Shown here piece by piece: positions 17,590 to 26,504 of a stretch of 64,000 bases of DNA. A program made the translations under genes and the position numbers. Position 1 is the stretch's first letter, and every line of letters starts with the position of its first letter. The stretch is from CAZOZP01 sp964584325. GTDB taxonomy: Bacteria; Bacteroidota; Ignavibacteria; Ignavibacteriales; Melioribacteraceae. Under the pieces are notes generated by a model. The model had not been told where the DNA came from and made no database searches. It saw nothing but the letters and a program-made list of their open reading frames with translations. The DNA is taken from NCBI GenBank assembly GCA_964584325.1, contig CAZOZP010000009.1, positions 1 through 64,000 of the forward strand, given 5' to 3'.

Positions 17590-18106
17590 TCTTGTATTCG
17601 GATTTTTCTTTCTGTCATCCTTGTACGCCGGAGAAAGTGATTCATTAAAAATTGGAACAGACTCACTTGTATCTGTCCCCGGAATTTCAGTTTCTGATTC
17701 TCTTGAAACGGCAGATACTGCATCGGTTTTTGAAATGAGTAAATCTCCCTGGGGTGCTGTTTTAAGAAGCACGATTCTTCCGGGGTGGGGACAATTATAC
17801 AATGAATCTTACTGGAAAGCACCGGTTGTATGGGGATTCCTTTACTATTTCGTTTCTGTATGGATTGAGCAAAACGATCTTTATTGGAAATATGCAAGAC
17901 TTTATCAGCAGGATCAAACCAACACAACTCATTACAGATTTCGGGAATTTTATCATGATCAAAGAGATCAGTTCGCTGTCTATATCGGACTCACAATTCT
18001 GATGAATCTGGTAGATGCTTATGTCGATGCGCATTTGTTCGATTTTGATGTATCGCCTGATCCGCTTAATAATTCAATGAGACTTAATTTTCGAGTCGGC
18101 TTATAA
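17534..18106 (+). CDS. DUF5683 membrane protein
   Basis: This envelope protein of unknown function has 190 residues. A hydrophobic N-terminus (about 12-31) acts as signal peptide or anchor, followed by a Ser/Asp-rich linker and the DUF5683 core with LPGWGQLYN, two hydrophobic helices and DAYVDAHL. The ATG at 17534 was preferred over a TTG at 17516 because it gives a standard signal sequence; either start lies inside the end of parB. In Bacteroidota this family regularly follows parA-parB. The 3' end overlaps the convergent Ppx/GppA gene by 23 bp. Confidence 0.82.
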   Translation: MNWKDYLNYFILSRQIIISLVFGFFFLSSLYAGESDSLKIGTDSLVSVPGISVSDSLETADTASVFEMSKSPWGAVLRSTILPGWGQLYNESYWKAPVVWGFLYYFVSVWIEQNDLYWKYARLYQQDQTNTTHYRFREFYHDQRDQFAVYIGLTILMNLVDAYVDAHLFDFDVSPDPLNNSMRLNFRVGL

Positions 18107-19031
18107 CATATAAGGCAAAGTCTGCGGCAATTCCGAATCTTAAACCTTTTCCGCTTACAATATATCCGCACTTATCTTCAAACTGTGACTTAATTATACT
18201 TAAAAGCACATCCAGAAGCAGCGTACCCGCAAAAATCACATCATTTCTTCCGGAAAGAACACTCCCATATTTTTCAAGCATTTCAGATGCAGTTAATCCT
18301 TTCATTTCATCAATCAGTGATACAAACAAATCTCTTTCGAGCATTGCACCTTCAATAACTTCTTCAGAATAATCTGGTAATTTCTTATTCATACAAACTA
18401 ATGAAGTAGGAGTACCCGCTACTGCCACTGCCGGAATTCCGGCAGGAATAGCTTCAGAAAGCTCAGCAAATGTTTCGTTAACAAAGTTCCTCAAAGATAA
18501 AATTTCGTTTTCAGCGGGAGGAAGTGAAGAGAAAAATCTTTCCGTGAGACTAACTGTTCCTAAGGCAAAGCTTTTAGAATAAATAATACCGCCTTTATCT
18601 CCGTATATTATTTCCGTACTGCCGCCGCCAACATCAACAACACAGACCTTGCCCTCAAAATTAATTGCTGAAGCGCCGCCTAAAAAAGAAAGGCGAGCTT
18701 CTTCTTTTCCGGAGATTATTTTTATATGAATTCCGGTTTCCCGCAAAACAAGTTCTGAAATATCAAACGAATTTGAGGCAATTCTCATAGCATTTGTTGC
18801 ACAGGCAATAATTTCGCTGCAATTGTATTTATCGGCTTCCGATTTATACCGTTTAAGAATATCAAGAAGTAGTTTTATTTTATCCGGACGAATCTTTCCT
18901 GTTTCTCCGAGTCCGTTACCTAACCTGGGCATTTCATAATAATTACTCAAAGGCGTAACACGGTCATTTTCAACTGAAGCAATCAGCATCAAGACAGTAT
19001 TTGAACCGATATCAATAGCGGCAATATTCAT
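18084..19031 (-). CDS. Ppx/GppA family phosphatase
   Basis: This cytosolic enzyme of the ASKHA fold, 315 residues, removes phosphate from polyphosphate or pppGpp. Conserved nucleotide-fold segments are AIDIGSNT near the N-terminus, ACATNAMR, and VVDVGGGSTEI. It is the short single-module form lacking the C-terminal HD-like domain of E. coli Ppx. Sequence alone does not decide between exopolyphosphatase and pppGpp phosphatase. It is transcribed against the par operon, and the two genes share 23 bp at their 3' ends. Confidence 0.93.
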   Translation of the reverse strand: MNIAAIDIGSNTVLMLIASVENDRVTPLSNYYEMPRLGNGLGETGKIRPDKIKLLLDILKRYKSEADKYNCSEIIACATNAMRIASNSFDISELVLRETGIHIKIISGKEEARLSFLGGASAINFEGKVCVVDVGGGSTEIIYGDKGGIIYSKSFALGTVSLTERFFSSLPPAENEILSLRNFVNETFAELSEAIPAGIPAVAVAGTPTSLVCMNKKLPDYSEEVIEGAMLERDLFVSLIDEMKGLTASEMLEKYGSVLSGRNDVIFAGTLLLDVLLSIIKSQFEDKCGYIVSGKGLRFGIAADFALYVISRLEN

Positions 19032-19141
19032 AATATTTTATTATCTTTGTTTTGAAAATTTTATAATTAAATACCGTAACCCTCTATAATGAAGAGAGTT
19101 CCGTTATAGTAAAAAAAGCATGAGAGTAATTTAATCTTATT

Positions 19142-19417
19142 ATGGCTAAACTTAAAGAAAAAGAATTTGAAAAATTGCTTGAAAGTCTGAAAGAAGCCGC
19201 GGCACAGATGGAAGTTCAGGTAAGGTTTGAGAAGGGTGATTTCAAAGGAGGCTACTGCCTGTTAAAAGACAGCAGGGTAATTGTAATAAATAAGATGTCG
19301 AATTTCCAGAGAAAAGTTATGACACTTGCGGCGGCACTGAAAGAATTAGGTATTGAAAACATAGACCTGGAACCAAAACTTAAATTCCTTATAGATGAAA
19401 TAGGAGAAAACAATTGA
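19142..19417 (+). CDS. Small conserved-type protein of unknown function
   Basis: This basic/acidic soluble protein of 91 residues has no membrane segment. An N-terminal helix (about 1-23) is followed by a region with GGYCLLKDSRVIVINK and a C-terminal helical part ending ELGIENIDLEPKLKFLIDE. I cannot assign a family by eye, though similar small proteins occur in Bacteroidota and Chlorobi. Its stop codon overlaps the TTG start of aroQ by 4 bases, so the two are translationally coupled. Confidence 0.75.
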   Translation: MAKLKEKEFEKLLESLKEAAAQMEVQVRFEKGDFKGGYCLLKDSRVIVINKMSNFQRKVMTLAAALKELGIENIDLEPKLKFLIDEIGENN

Positions 19418-19848
19418 GGATTATAGTAATTAATGGTCCAAACCTGAATATGCTCGGCAAACGTGATCCGGCACATTACGGCAGTCTGACTCTTGAATCA
19501 ATAGAATTGCTTATGAAGAAAGAATTTCCGGAACATGATTTTGAATTTTTTCAAAGCAATATTGAAGGAGAAATAATAAATGAAATACAAAAAGCCGCAA
19601 ACGGCTTTGATGCAATTATTATAAATCCCGGCGGTTATTCACATACATCAGTTGCAATAAAAGATGCCCTTGAAATATCTCCTCTGCCGAAAATAGAAGT
19701 GCATTTATCAAAACTTTCATCAAGGGAAGAGTACCGACAGGTGCTGATTACTGCTCAGAGTTGTAACGGATATATCTCAGGATTTAAAGAAATCGGGTAT
19801 TTAAGCGCAGTTTATATACTGGAAAAGATGGCTGAGTTCTCAAAATAG
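19414..19848 (+). CDS. aroQ: Type II 3-dehydroquinate dehydratase
   Basis: This shikimate-pathway enzyme dehydrates 3-dehydroquinate and works as a dodecamer. The sequence of 144 residues has GPNLNMLGKRDP near the start, the catalytic-loop Arg/Tyr region (DPAHYGS), QSNIEGEI, INPGGYSHTSVA with the catalytic His, and EVHLS. The start is TTG at 19414, overlapping the upstream stop codon; the next ATG would delete the substrate loop. No other shikimate gene is near. Confidence 0.96.
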   Translation: MRIIVINGPNLNMLGKRDPAHYGSLTLESIELLMKKEFPEHDFEFFQSNIEGEIINEIQKAANGFDAIIINPGGYSHTSVAIKDALEISPLPKIEVHLSKLSSREEYRQVLITAQSCNGYISGFKEIGYLSAVYILEKMAEFSK

Positions 19849-19935
19849 CAAATAAATTAAATATTTATCATTAAACACTTTGATAAAGTATTATTGTTTA
19901 GTTATTTTAATGCAACAACTTACAAATTTTGTTTT

Positions 19936-20331
19936 ATGAAAGACTTTGGACTAAAGAAGCTATACTACTCAATAAGTGAAGTTAGCCGGCTTACTGATTT
20001 GGAACAATACATATTAAGGTATTGGGAAACGGAATTCGAGCAATTGAAACCCTCTAAAAACAGGGCAGGCAACAGAATTTATACAAACAAGGATATTCAG
20101 CTTATACTGAAAATCCGCAAGCTTCTGAGAGAAGAAAAATATACGATAGACGGTGCAAAGAAAATACTAATCGAAAACGGTGATATTCCTGAAATAACAA
20201 AATCTGAAGAATTACCTCCCGAAAATCTCAGTGAAATTTCCTACGAAGAGCTGCTGGAAGAAAACAAGCTTCTTAAAAAAGAGCTTGGGGAAATGAAGGA
20301 ATTTTTATTAAATTTGAAATCTAAATTATAA
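19936..20331 (+). CDS. MerR-family transcriptional regulator
   Basis: This DNA-binding protein of about 131 residues has an N-terminal winged helix (YYSISEVSRLTDLEQYILRYWE), the wing (NRAGNRIYTNKDIQ) and a C-terminal coiled coil (LLEENKLLKKEL). There is no effector domain or metal-binding cysteine set. Its form resembles the short MerR proteins of Bacteroidota rather than metal sensors. The ATG at 19936 was chosen; an upstream in-frame ATG at 19894 would add an unusual 14-residue tail. The target is not evident; tRNA-Pro follows 6 bp after the stop. Confidence 0.88.
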   Translation: MKDFGLKKLYYSISEVSRLTDLEQYILRYWETEFEQLKPSKNRAGNRIYTNKDIQLILKIRKLLREEKYTIDGAKKILIENGDIPEITKSEELPPENLSEISYEELLEENKLLKKELGEMKEFLLNLKSKL

Positions 20332-20337
20332 TTCATT

Positions 20338-20411
20338 CGGAACGTGGCGCAGCCCGGTAGCGTACTTGAATGGGGTTCAAGGGGTCGCGGGTTCAAATCC
20401 CGCCGTTCCGA
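20338..20411 (+). tRNA. tRNA-Pro (anticodon GGG)
   Basis: Acceptor CGGAACG pairs with CGTTCCG (20404-20410). The anticodon arm CTTGA-ATGGGGT-TCAAG gives anticodon GGG (codons CCC/CCU), and the T-arm is GCGGG-TTCAAAT-CCCGC. The 3' CCA is not encoded. It begins 6 bp after the MerR gene and may be read from the same transcript. Confidence 0.95.
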
Positions 20412-20420
20412 CAAAGAATT

Positions 20421-20447
20421 AAAGGTGCATTAAATTGTGCCTTTTTT
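20421..20447 (+). terminator. Probable terminator after tRNA-Pro
   Basis: AAGGTGCA and TGTGCCTT form an 8-bp stem with two wobble pairs and a short loop, followed by TTTTTT. It separates the tRNA from purF 25 bp further on and shows that the long upstream reading frame of purF is not used. Confidence 0.6.
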
Positions 20448-20471
20448 GTTTCACCTGAAACTGAGAACAAT

Positions 20472-21938
20472 ATGGACAAACCTAAATGCCACTGCGGCGT
20501 ATTCGGAATATTCGGAACCGAAACGGCTGCATTTAATACATATTTCGGACTTCATGCACTTCAGCACAGGGGACAAGAAGCAGCGGGTATTGTAAGTTGT
20601 GAAATCGAAGAAGGGAAAGCACATTTTAATCTTCATAAAAGCATAGGATTAGTCTCAGAAGTATTTAACGACCCCAAAATACTCAAAGAAAAACTCAACG
20701 GGAATTCTGCAATCGGACACAACCGATACTCTACTTCAGGAGCTTCCAAATCCCAAAAAAACATACAGCCTTTCCTTGTAAATTATAAATCCGGCAATCT
20801 CGCGATAGCTCATAACGGTAACCTGACTAATGCTAAGAAAATCAGGAAGAAACTTGTTCAAGATGGTGCCATATTTCAAACAACAAGTGATACTGAAGTT
20901 ATTCTTCATTTAATTGCAAAAAGCAAATATGACGACCAGATAGATCAAATCAAAGACGCTTTGTCTCAGATTGAAGGGGCTTACTGCGTTGTTATCCTGA
21001 CAGAGGATAAACTTATTGCCGCAAGAGATCCTTTCGGATTCCGGCCATTTTGCATTGGAACAATTAACGGCGGATATGTGGCGGCTTCCGAAACCTGCGC
21101 ACTGGATATCAACAGAGGGAGCTACATCCGCGATATCGAACCGGGTGAAATAGTTGTATTTGATAAAGAAGTTATTAAAACAGGAGAGATAAAATCATAC
21201 AGCCTTTTCCCGGTTAAGAAAGTATCGAAGAAATGCATATTTGAATATATATATTTTTCCAGACCGGACAGCAGGATATTTGGGCATTCGGTTGATAAAA
21301 TGAGACGAAAACTAGGTAAAATTCTTGCTGAGAATCATCCGGTTGTTGACCCCGACGGTGAAAAAGTTATGGTAATAAGTGTGCCGGATAGTTCCAATAC
21401 TTGTGCAATAGGCTATCAGAGTCAGCTTGAAAAAATGGGAATTGCCTCCAAACTGGAAATCGGACTGATTAGAAGTCACTATATTGGACGAACTTTCATT
21501 CTCCCTGAACAGATGAAGAGAGAAGTTGGCGTTAGAATTAAATTCAATATTGTAAAAGGGGTTCTTGAAAACAGAACTGTAGTAATAGTTGATGATTCTA
21601 TTGTCAGAGGAACAACATCTAAGCAGTTGGTCAATCTGATAAGAGAAGCAAATCCGAAAGCTATTCACTTGCGGATTTCATCATCACCAATTTTATTCCC
21701 ATGTTTCTATGGTATGGATTTTCCGTCAAGACAAGAACTTATTGCAAATAAGATGCATACCAATATTGAAGAAATCAGGGATTATCTCGGCGTTGACAGT
21801 CTTGAATATATGACAATAGACGAAATGCTAAATTCAATGGTAGATCAAAAACCGGAAGAATTCTGTACTGCTTGTTTTTCAGGTAATTATCCGGTAGAAA
21901 TAGATAATTCATTCAGAAAAGACGAATATGATGAATAA
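20472..21938 (+). CDS. purF: Amidophosphoribosyltransferase
   Basis: This enzyme catalyses the first committed step of purine synthesis, turning PRPP and glutamine into phosphoribosylamine. The ATG at 20472 gives 488 residues with a 7-residue propeptide before Cys8 of CGVFGIFG, the N-terminal glutaminase nucleophile. The PRPP loop is VVIVDDSIVRGTTS. Cysteines in KKCIFEY, FPCFYG and FCTACF match the [4Fe-4S] ligands of the B. subtilis-type enzyme, so this is probably the oxygen-sensitive iron-sulphur form. The reading frame stays open up to 20370 inside tRNA-Pro, but that part is not coding. Confidence 0.96.
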   Translation: MDKPKCHCGVFGIFGTETAAFNTYFGLHALQHRGQEAAGIVSCEIEEGKAHFNLHKSIGLVSEVFNDPKILKEKLNGNSAIGHNRYSTSGASKSQKNIQPFLVNYKSGNLAIAHNGNLTNAKKIRKKLVQDGAIFQTTSDTEVILHLIAKSKYDDQIDQIKDALSQIEGAYCVVILTEDKLIAARDPFGFRPFCIGTINGGYVAASETCALDINRGSYIRDIEPGEIVVFDKEVIKTGEIKSYSLFPVKKVSKKCIFEYIYFSRPDSRIFGHSVDKMRRKLGKILAENHPVVDPDGEKVMVISVPDSSNTCAIGYQSQLEKMGIASKLEIGLIRSHYIGRTFILPEQMKREVGVRIKFNIVKGVLENRTVVIVDDSIVRGTTSKQLVNLIREANPKAIHLRISSSPILFPCFYGMDFPSRQELIANKMHTNIEEIRDYLGVDSLEYMTIDEMLNSMVDQKPEEFCTACFSGNYPVEIDNSFRKDEYDE

Positions 21939-24900
21939 AGGAATTGTTTTCCTTCTATTTATTTTATCAGTAATTATTTATCCTCAGAATACTGTATATA
22001 TTAAATTTAAAGATAATACAGCCCCGAAGGAATCAGCCGGAATTGTAAAAAAACTTACTTTAAGAAAGGCTTCAGGTGAAGCGGTTATTAAAGAAATCAC
22101 TCCCCTGCATAAGAATTTCCGGAATTATGAAAGGCTAAGCAGAATTTATAAATTGTCATTAAATTCAGAGTTGGGGAAAGACTTACTAATCAAAGAATTA
22201 ATATCTTATCCGGAAGTTGAATATGTTTCGGAACCTGTAACTTTTAGAATTGACGATGTGAAGTATTCAGACAGCCTTTTTTCTTCTCAATGGGCATTGA
22301 AAAAGATTCAGGCTGAAGCAGCCTGGGAAATAACAGCCGGCGAGGGAATAACGATTGCACTTATAGATACAGGTGTTGATACACTTCATCCGGATTTATC
22401 CGGAAGACTCATAAGAAACGCAGGCAGGAATTTCCTAAGCGGAAGCAACACGTATGACGCAAACGATGATCAGGGACATGGTACCGCAATTGCAGGAATT
22501 ATGTGCGCTGAAAATAACGGCAGAGGAATTATCGGATTGGCACATAAGGCCAAAATACTAAATCTTAAGGCGTTTAACCGTCACGGTTACGGAAATGATG
22601 AAGATGTATGCAAAGCGGTTGTTTATGCCATTGATAAAGGCGTTTCCGTTATAAATATGAGTTTCGGCGATTCGGTCTATTCTCCCATATTAAAAGATGT
22701 AATAGAATATGCATTCTCAAAAGGAGTTGTAATTGCCGCAAGTTCAGGAAACTCCTCTTCAGAAAAACCACACTATCCTTCCGGATTCAGCGGAGTAATT
22801 TCGGTAGGTTCAAGCAATAAAGATGATAAGACATCCTCCTTTTCAAATACAGGCTCAAGTGTTGATTTATCTGCCCCCGGAAGTGATATTATTACTACGC
22901 TATCAGGCGGCGGCTACGGAACTGTTTCAGGCACTTCCGCATCTGCTCCTTATGTATCGGCAACTGCGGCAATGTTAAGAAGTATTACGAATTTCAGCAA
23001 TGAAGAAATTGCCGGAATTCTAAAATCGACTTGTGATGATATAGAAGGGAAGGGTTACGATTACAAAAGCGGAGCAGGCAGACTTAATGCTTTCAGAGCA
23101 GTTTCGGCAGGTGTACCCGGAATTATAAAGATTAATTATCCCGGGCGCGGTGAAGCCTTCATCGGCGGGAAAATTAAAGTTAACTGTACTGTACTTGCCG
23201 GGTCGTTTTCAAATTGGGAACTATTTCTTGGAGAAGGAGAAAATCCGGTAAGTTTTGTCAGATTATCCGACCCGGATTATTATCAGACTTTCGGAAAAGA
23301 TGCAGCCGAATTAGATTTAATTAATCTAAAAGACGGCAACTATACTTTAAAATTAGTTGTAAACAGCCATTCAGGCTATCCTGCTGAAGAATATTCAACA
23401 TTTTATATAGACCGTACAGCTCCCGAATTATTTAATTTTGAACTTTACAGCGGCTATCTAGATAACACCCCTGTGTTTTTCTACTCTTTGTTTACAAATG
23501 AACCGTCTGAAATAAAAGTCTATTTCAGGAAAAAAGGAGTATCTGATTATACATTATTTAGTGAAATATCCGCAGGAAATAACAACCCGTCTTTCAGTAC
23601 TAATCATTCCGGATATATTCCTTTTCAGCGCATTGAACCGATTACGGAATATGAAATATATTTTGAAGCCTTTAATAAATCCGGACTAAAACGGATAATA
23701 AAGGATGAAGCAGGTAACGATTTTGTTCTTAAATCCGGCGGAGCCGTAACTTCATCATCCTTTACGGCAAAAAACTACTCGTTGCCTGCCGGAAGAATAT
23801 ATAGAAATAAGCTTAAACTATTTACGGATTCTGATATTGCACTTAATCCCTATAACAAGAACAATGAAATGCAGATTTATTCATTTGACAACAAAACTTT
23901 CGGGAAAAAAGCTGATTATCAGAATATGATAATAAGGGATGCCGGCGATTTTAATTCAAACGGGAAAACGGATCTGCTTTCCTCCTTTGTAAGAGACTGT
24001 TATATCGATGAGTTTTCTTCCGGTAAACTTGAAAGAAAATACACAAACACATCAGGCGAATTGTGGCCGGCGGCAGTTGGCGACTTTGATTCAGACGGCA
24101 ATACTGAACTACTCGGAATAAAGAACAATAATACTTTGGTGATTTATTCAATCGGGACAGGTCTTACCGCAGACCCTGAATTTGAACTTCAGCTTGTAAA
24201 TGATGATTCAGAATATCTTCTTAATTACCCCAAAGCATTTTTTTATTTAAACAAAGGAATTCCCGAGATTTGGATATCCGAAGATAACGGGAAAGTATTC
24301 CGTATCGGAAGTTCAGGGAAAGACCTATACAAACTGGAAGAATTTCTTACCACCGGACATAAAGGAGTTAACGGTTCTGTTGCCGCAGGCGATTACGACG
24401 GAGACGGCGAGAGGGATATAGCGGTACTTCTTCAGTCTGACGAAGAAATTTCCAACACTCCTTATTATCTTTTGCTGGTTTTTAATTTCAAAAACGAGAT
24501 GTTGAATGTAATTCATAAAGAATATTTCCTTAAGAAGGTTACAAACGGCGAGACATTTTCATCTTCAGCTTCTGCGCTTGCATTCTCAGATTTAACTCTC
24601 GACGGAAGACAAGAGATAATACTTTCTGTATCTCCGAATGCTTATATAATTAAACATACTGCAAATAATTCCGGTGAAATACTTTTGTTTGCAGATAACG
24701 TTTCAGCAAATGAAATTTTCTCAGGCGATCTGGATATGAACGGATATCCGGAAGCCGGAATATCTCGTTCGGATTCAGTTCTCTTCTATGAATTCAATAA
24801 AGATTCCGGAGCGAATATTGCGAAAATTTCATCCGGATATTCTGTAGGCCTTGGAGAAATCAGACTGAATCTTTCGGGTGCCGGGAAATATTATCTATAC

Positions 24901-25953
24901 AGAAGTACAGGTACAGGCGGTTTTAATTTTTCAGATTCTCTTACTTCAGGCACATATACAGACACTTCAGTTATTGCAGGAAATTACTATTATTATGCTG
25001 TTAAATCAAAGTACGAAGGGGAGAAGATAAATTACACCCATAATGTCGCAATGAAAGTCTATGCCCATATACCTGCAAAATTCGCTTCAGCAAAAACAAT
25101 ATCCGGTAAATGTTTAATGCTTAGCTTCAGCAGCCCGGTATCTGAAGGAGTAAATTCAAGATATAATTTCATGCTTAATTCAACAAATGCACCTTCTTCT
25201 TTCATAGCAAATGGAGACTCAACTTTATTACTTTTTTTTGAAAATGAGTTCTTAACCGGAGTAAATCAGATCACAGCGAGAGACTTAAAAGATACTTACG
25301 GGAGTCCGATTCCTGCATTCACTTCTGATTTCGAGTTCATTCCTCAGGAAACCGACAATCAGTTTTTTGTAACTAATCATATTATAAACAATTCCTATGA
25401 AATAACAGTTTACTTCAACCTAAATGTAGATACTGAAACAGCAACAGATAAAAACAATTATGAAATAAACAACGGCAATGCGGTTTTTGAAGTAATTCAG
25501 GAAGGGAATAATGCAGTAAAAATTAAAACTCTTAATCCGGTAAAAGCTGTTGGAAAATCATTTATTTTGAAATTAAGCGGAATTTATTCTTCCTCAAGCC
25601 AGGGCAATATTGAATTAACAGAAGGAGCAGGTAGCATAATCGAAATAAAAGCCGCAGGGAATTCGGTAAGTGATGCTTATGTTTACCCTAATCCGTTTGA
25701 AGCAGGAATCGGGGAGAATCAAATTACATTTGCCAATCTTACTCAAAATTCGGAGATTTATATTCACAATATTTCAGGAAAGTTCATAATAAAGCTTACT
25801 GAAAAAGACGGAGACGGCGGAATAATCTGGAATATGCTTGATAAAGATAATAGGACTGTACCGAGCGGAGTATATATTTTCAGAGTCTGTTCCCTAAATG
25901 AAGCAAATGAAATTACAGAAACTAAAACAGATAAATTTGTGATAATAAGATGA
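21928..25953 (+). CDS. Secreted subtilisin-like (S8) protease with FG-GAP repeats and T9SS domain
   Basis: This is a large exported serine protease of 1341 residues. A signal peptide (about 1-19) precedes an inhibitor-like propeptide (about 20-105) and the S8 domain (about 115-395), with the triad Asp147 (LIDTGVD), His184 (GHGTAIAG) and Ser337 (GTSASAP) and oxyanion Asn275. Beta-sandwich modules follow, then a run of five FG-GAP/VCBS-like calcium-loop repeats (about 670-930, e.g. GDFDSDGNTEL and GDYDGDGERDI), then Ig-like repeats. A type IX sorting domain (VYPNPF onward) ends the protein. The start overlaps purF by 11 bp, so a surface protease is read in the same transcript as purine and lipid genes. 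ATG at 21931 is an equal alternative start. Confidence 0.93.
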   Translation: MMNKGIVFLLFILSVIIYPQNTVYIKFKDNTAPKESAGIVKKLTLRKASGEAVIKEITPLHKNFRNYERLSRIYKLSLNSELGKDLLIKELISYPEVEYVSEPVTFRIDDVKYSDSLFSSQWALKKIQAEAAWEITAGEGITIALIDTGVDTLHPDLSGRLIRNAGRNFLSGSNTYDANDDQGHGTAIAGIMCAENNGRGIIGLAHKAKILNLKAFNRHGYGNDEDVCKAVVYAIDKGVSVINMSFGDSVYSPILKDVIEYAFSKGVVIAASSGNSSSEKPHYPSGFSGVISVGSSNKDDKTSSFSNTGSSVDLSAPGSDIITTLSGGGYGTVSGTSASAPYVSATAAMLRSITNFSNEEIAGILKSTCDDIEGKGYDYKSGAGRLNAFRAVSAGVPGIIKINYPGRGEAFIGGKIKVNCTVLAGSFSNWELFLGEGENPVSFVRLSDPDYYQTFGKDAAELDLINLKDGNYTLKLVVNSHSGYPAEEYSTFYIDRTAPELFNFELYSGYLDNTPVFFYSLFTNEPSEIKVYFRKKGVSDYTLFSEISAGNNNPSFSTNHSGYIPFQRIEPITEYEIYFEAFNKSGLKRIIKDEAGNDFVLKSGGAVTSSSFTAKNYSLPAGRIYRNKLKLFTDSDIALNPYNKNNEMQIYSFDNKTFGKKADYQNMIIRDAGDFNSNGKTDLLSSFVRDCYIDEFSSGKLERKYTNTSGELWPAAVGDFDSDGNTELLGIKNNNTLVIYSIGTGLTADPEFELQLVNDDSEYLLNYPKAFFYLNKGIPEIWISEDNGKVFRIGSSGKDLYKLEEFLTTGHKGVNGSVAAGDYDGDGERDIAVLLQSDEEISNTPYYLLLVFNFKNEMLNVIHKEYFLKKVTNGETFSSSASALAFSDLTLDGRQEIILSVSPNAYIIKHTANNSGEILLFADNVSANEIFSGDLDMNGYPEAGISRSDSVLFYEFNKDSGANIAKISSGYSVGLGEIRLNLSGAGKYYLYRSTGTGGFNFSDSLTSGTYTDTSVIAGNYYYYAVKSKYEGEKINYTHNVAMKVYAHIPAKFASAKTISGKCLMLSFSSPVSEGVNSRYNFMLNSTNAPSSFIANGDSTLLLFFENEFLTGVNQITARDLKDTYGSPIPAFTSDFEFIPQETDNQFFVTNHIINNSYEITVYFNLNVDTETATDKNNYEINNGNAVFEVIQEGNNAVKIKTLNPVKAVGKSFILKLSGIYSSSSQGNIELTEGAGSIIEIKAAGNSVSDAYVYPNPFEAGIGENQITFANLTQNSEIYIHNISGKFIIKLTEKDGDGGIIWNMLDKDNRTVPSGVYIFRVCSLNEANEITETKTDKFVIIR

Positions 25954-26504
25954 TACCTGAATTAAAGGAAATTAAAAAAATATCCAACCTTATAAGCCTT
26001 TTCAGACTATTGCTGGCTTTCCCCGTTTTTTTTCTGATAATTGCCGAAGCATTAACTGAATATATCTGGATGTTCCTTTTAGCGGCATACATAAGCGATC
26101 TGGCAGACGGATTTGTAGCAAGGAAAAGGAATGAAATAACGGAATTCGGCAAGATAATAGATCCGCTGGCAGATAAAGTCTTTATCACATTCCTTGTTAT
26201 AGCACTTCTTTTTGCAGGTAAAATTGAGCTATGGTATTTCATTGTAATTATTTCTAGGGATATATTGATTCTTGTCGGTGGAATGTTTATTACATCAAAA
26301 ACCGGGAAAGTACTGCCATCGAATATTACAGGTAAGGCTGCAGTATTCTTAATTGGGTTTACATTGCTTTTTATAATTACCGGAATTGAAAAACCACTCG
26401 GAATAGTTTTCCCGATTTTTTATTACGGGAGTATAATAATGAGTTTTATTTCTGTTTTGATTTACGGTAAACGCGCTTATAATACATTAAAAGGAAACTT
26501 ATGA
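25950..26504 (+). CDS. CDP-alcohol phosphatidyltransferase family protein (PgsA-like)
   Basis: This inner-membrane enzyme of 184 residues transfers a phosphatidyl group from CDP-diacylglycerol to an alcohol. The signature DGxxAR-x8-GxxxDxxxD is complete in the DLADGFVARK and GKIIDPLADK segments, and about five hydrophobic helices are visible. A second family member at 39225 sits beside pgpA and is the better candidate for phosphatidylglycerophosphate synthase, so this copy may make another head group. It overlaps the subtilase and ftsY by 4 bp each. Confidence 0.88.
   Translation: MIPELKEIKKISNLISLFRLLLAFPVFFLIIAEALTEYIWMFLLAAYISDLADGFVARKRNEITEFGKIIDPLADKVFITFLVIALLFAGKIELWYFIVIISRDILILVGGMFITSKTGKVLPSNITGKAAVFLIGFTLLFIITGIEKPLGIVFPIFYYGSIIMSFISVLIYGKRAYNTLKGNL

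Noticed and set aside
20370..20471. Longer purF reading frame beginning inside tRNA-Pro
   Set aside because: The added 34 codons cover the tRNA 3' half and a terminator; the ATG at 20472 places the catalytic Cys at residue 8 as expected.
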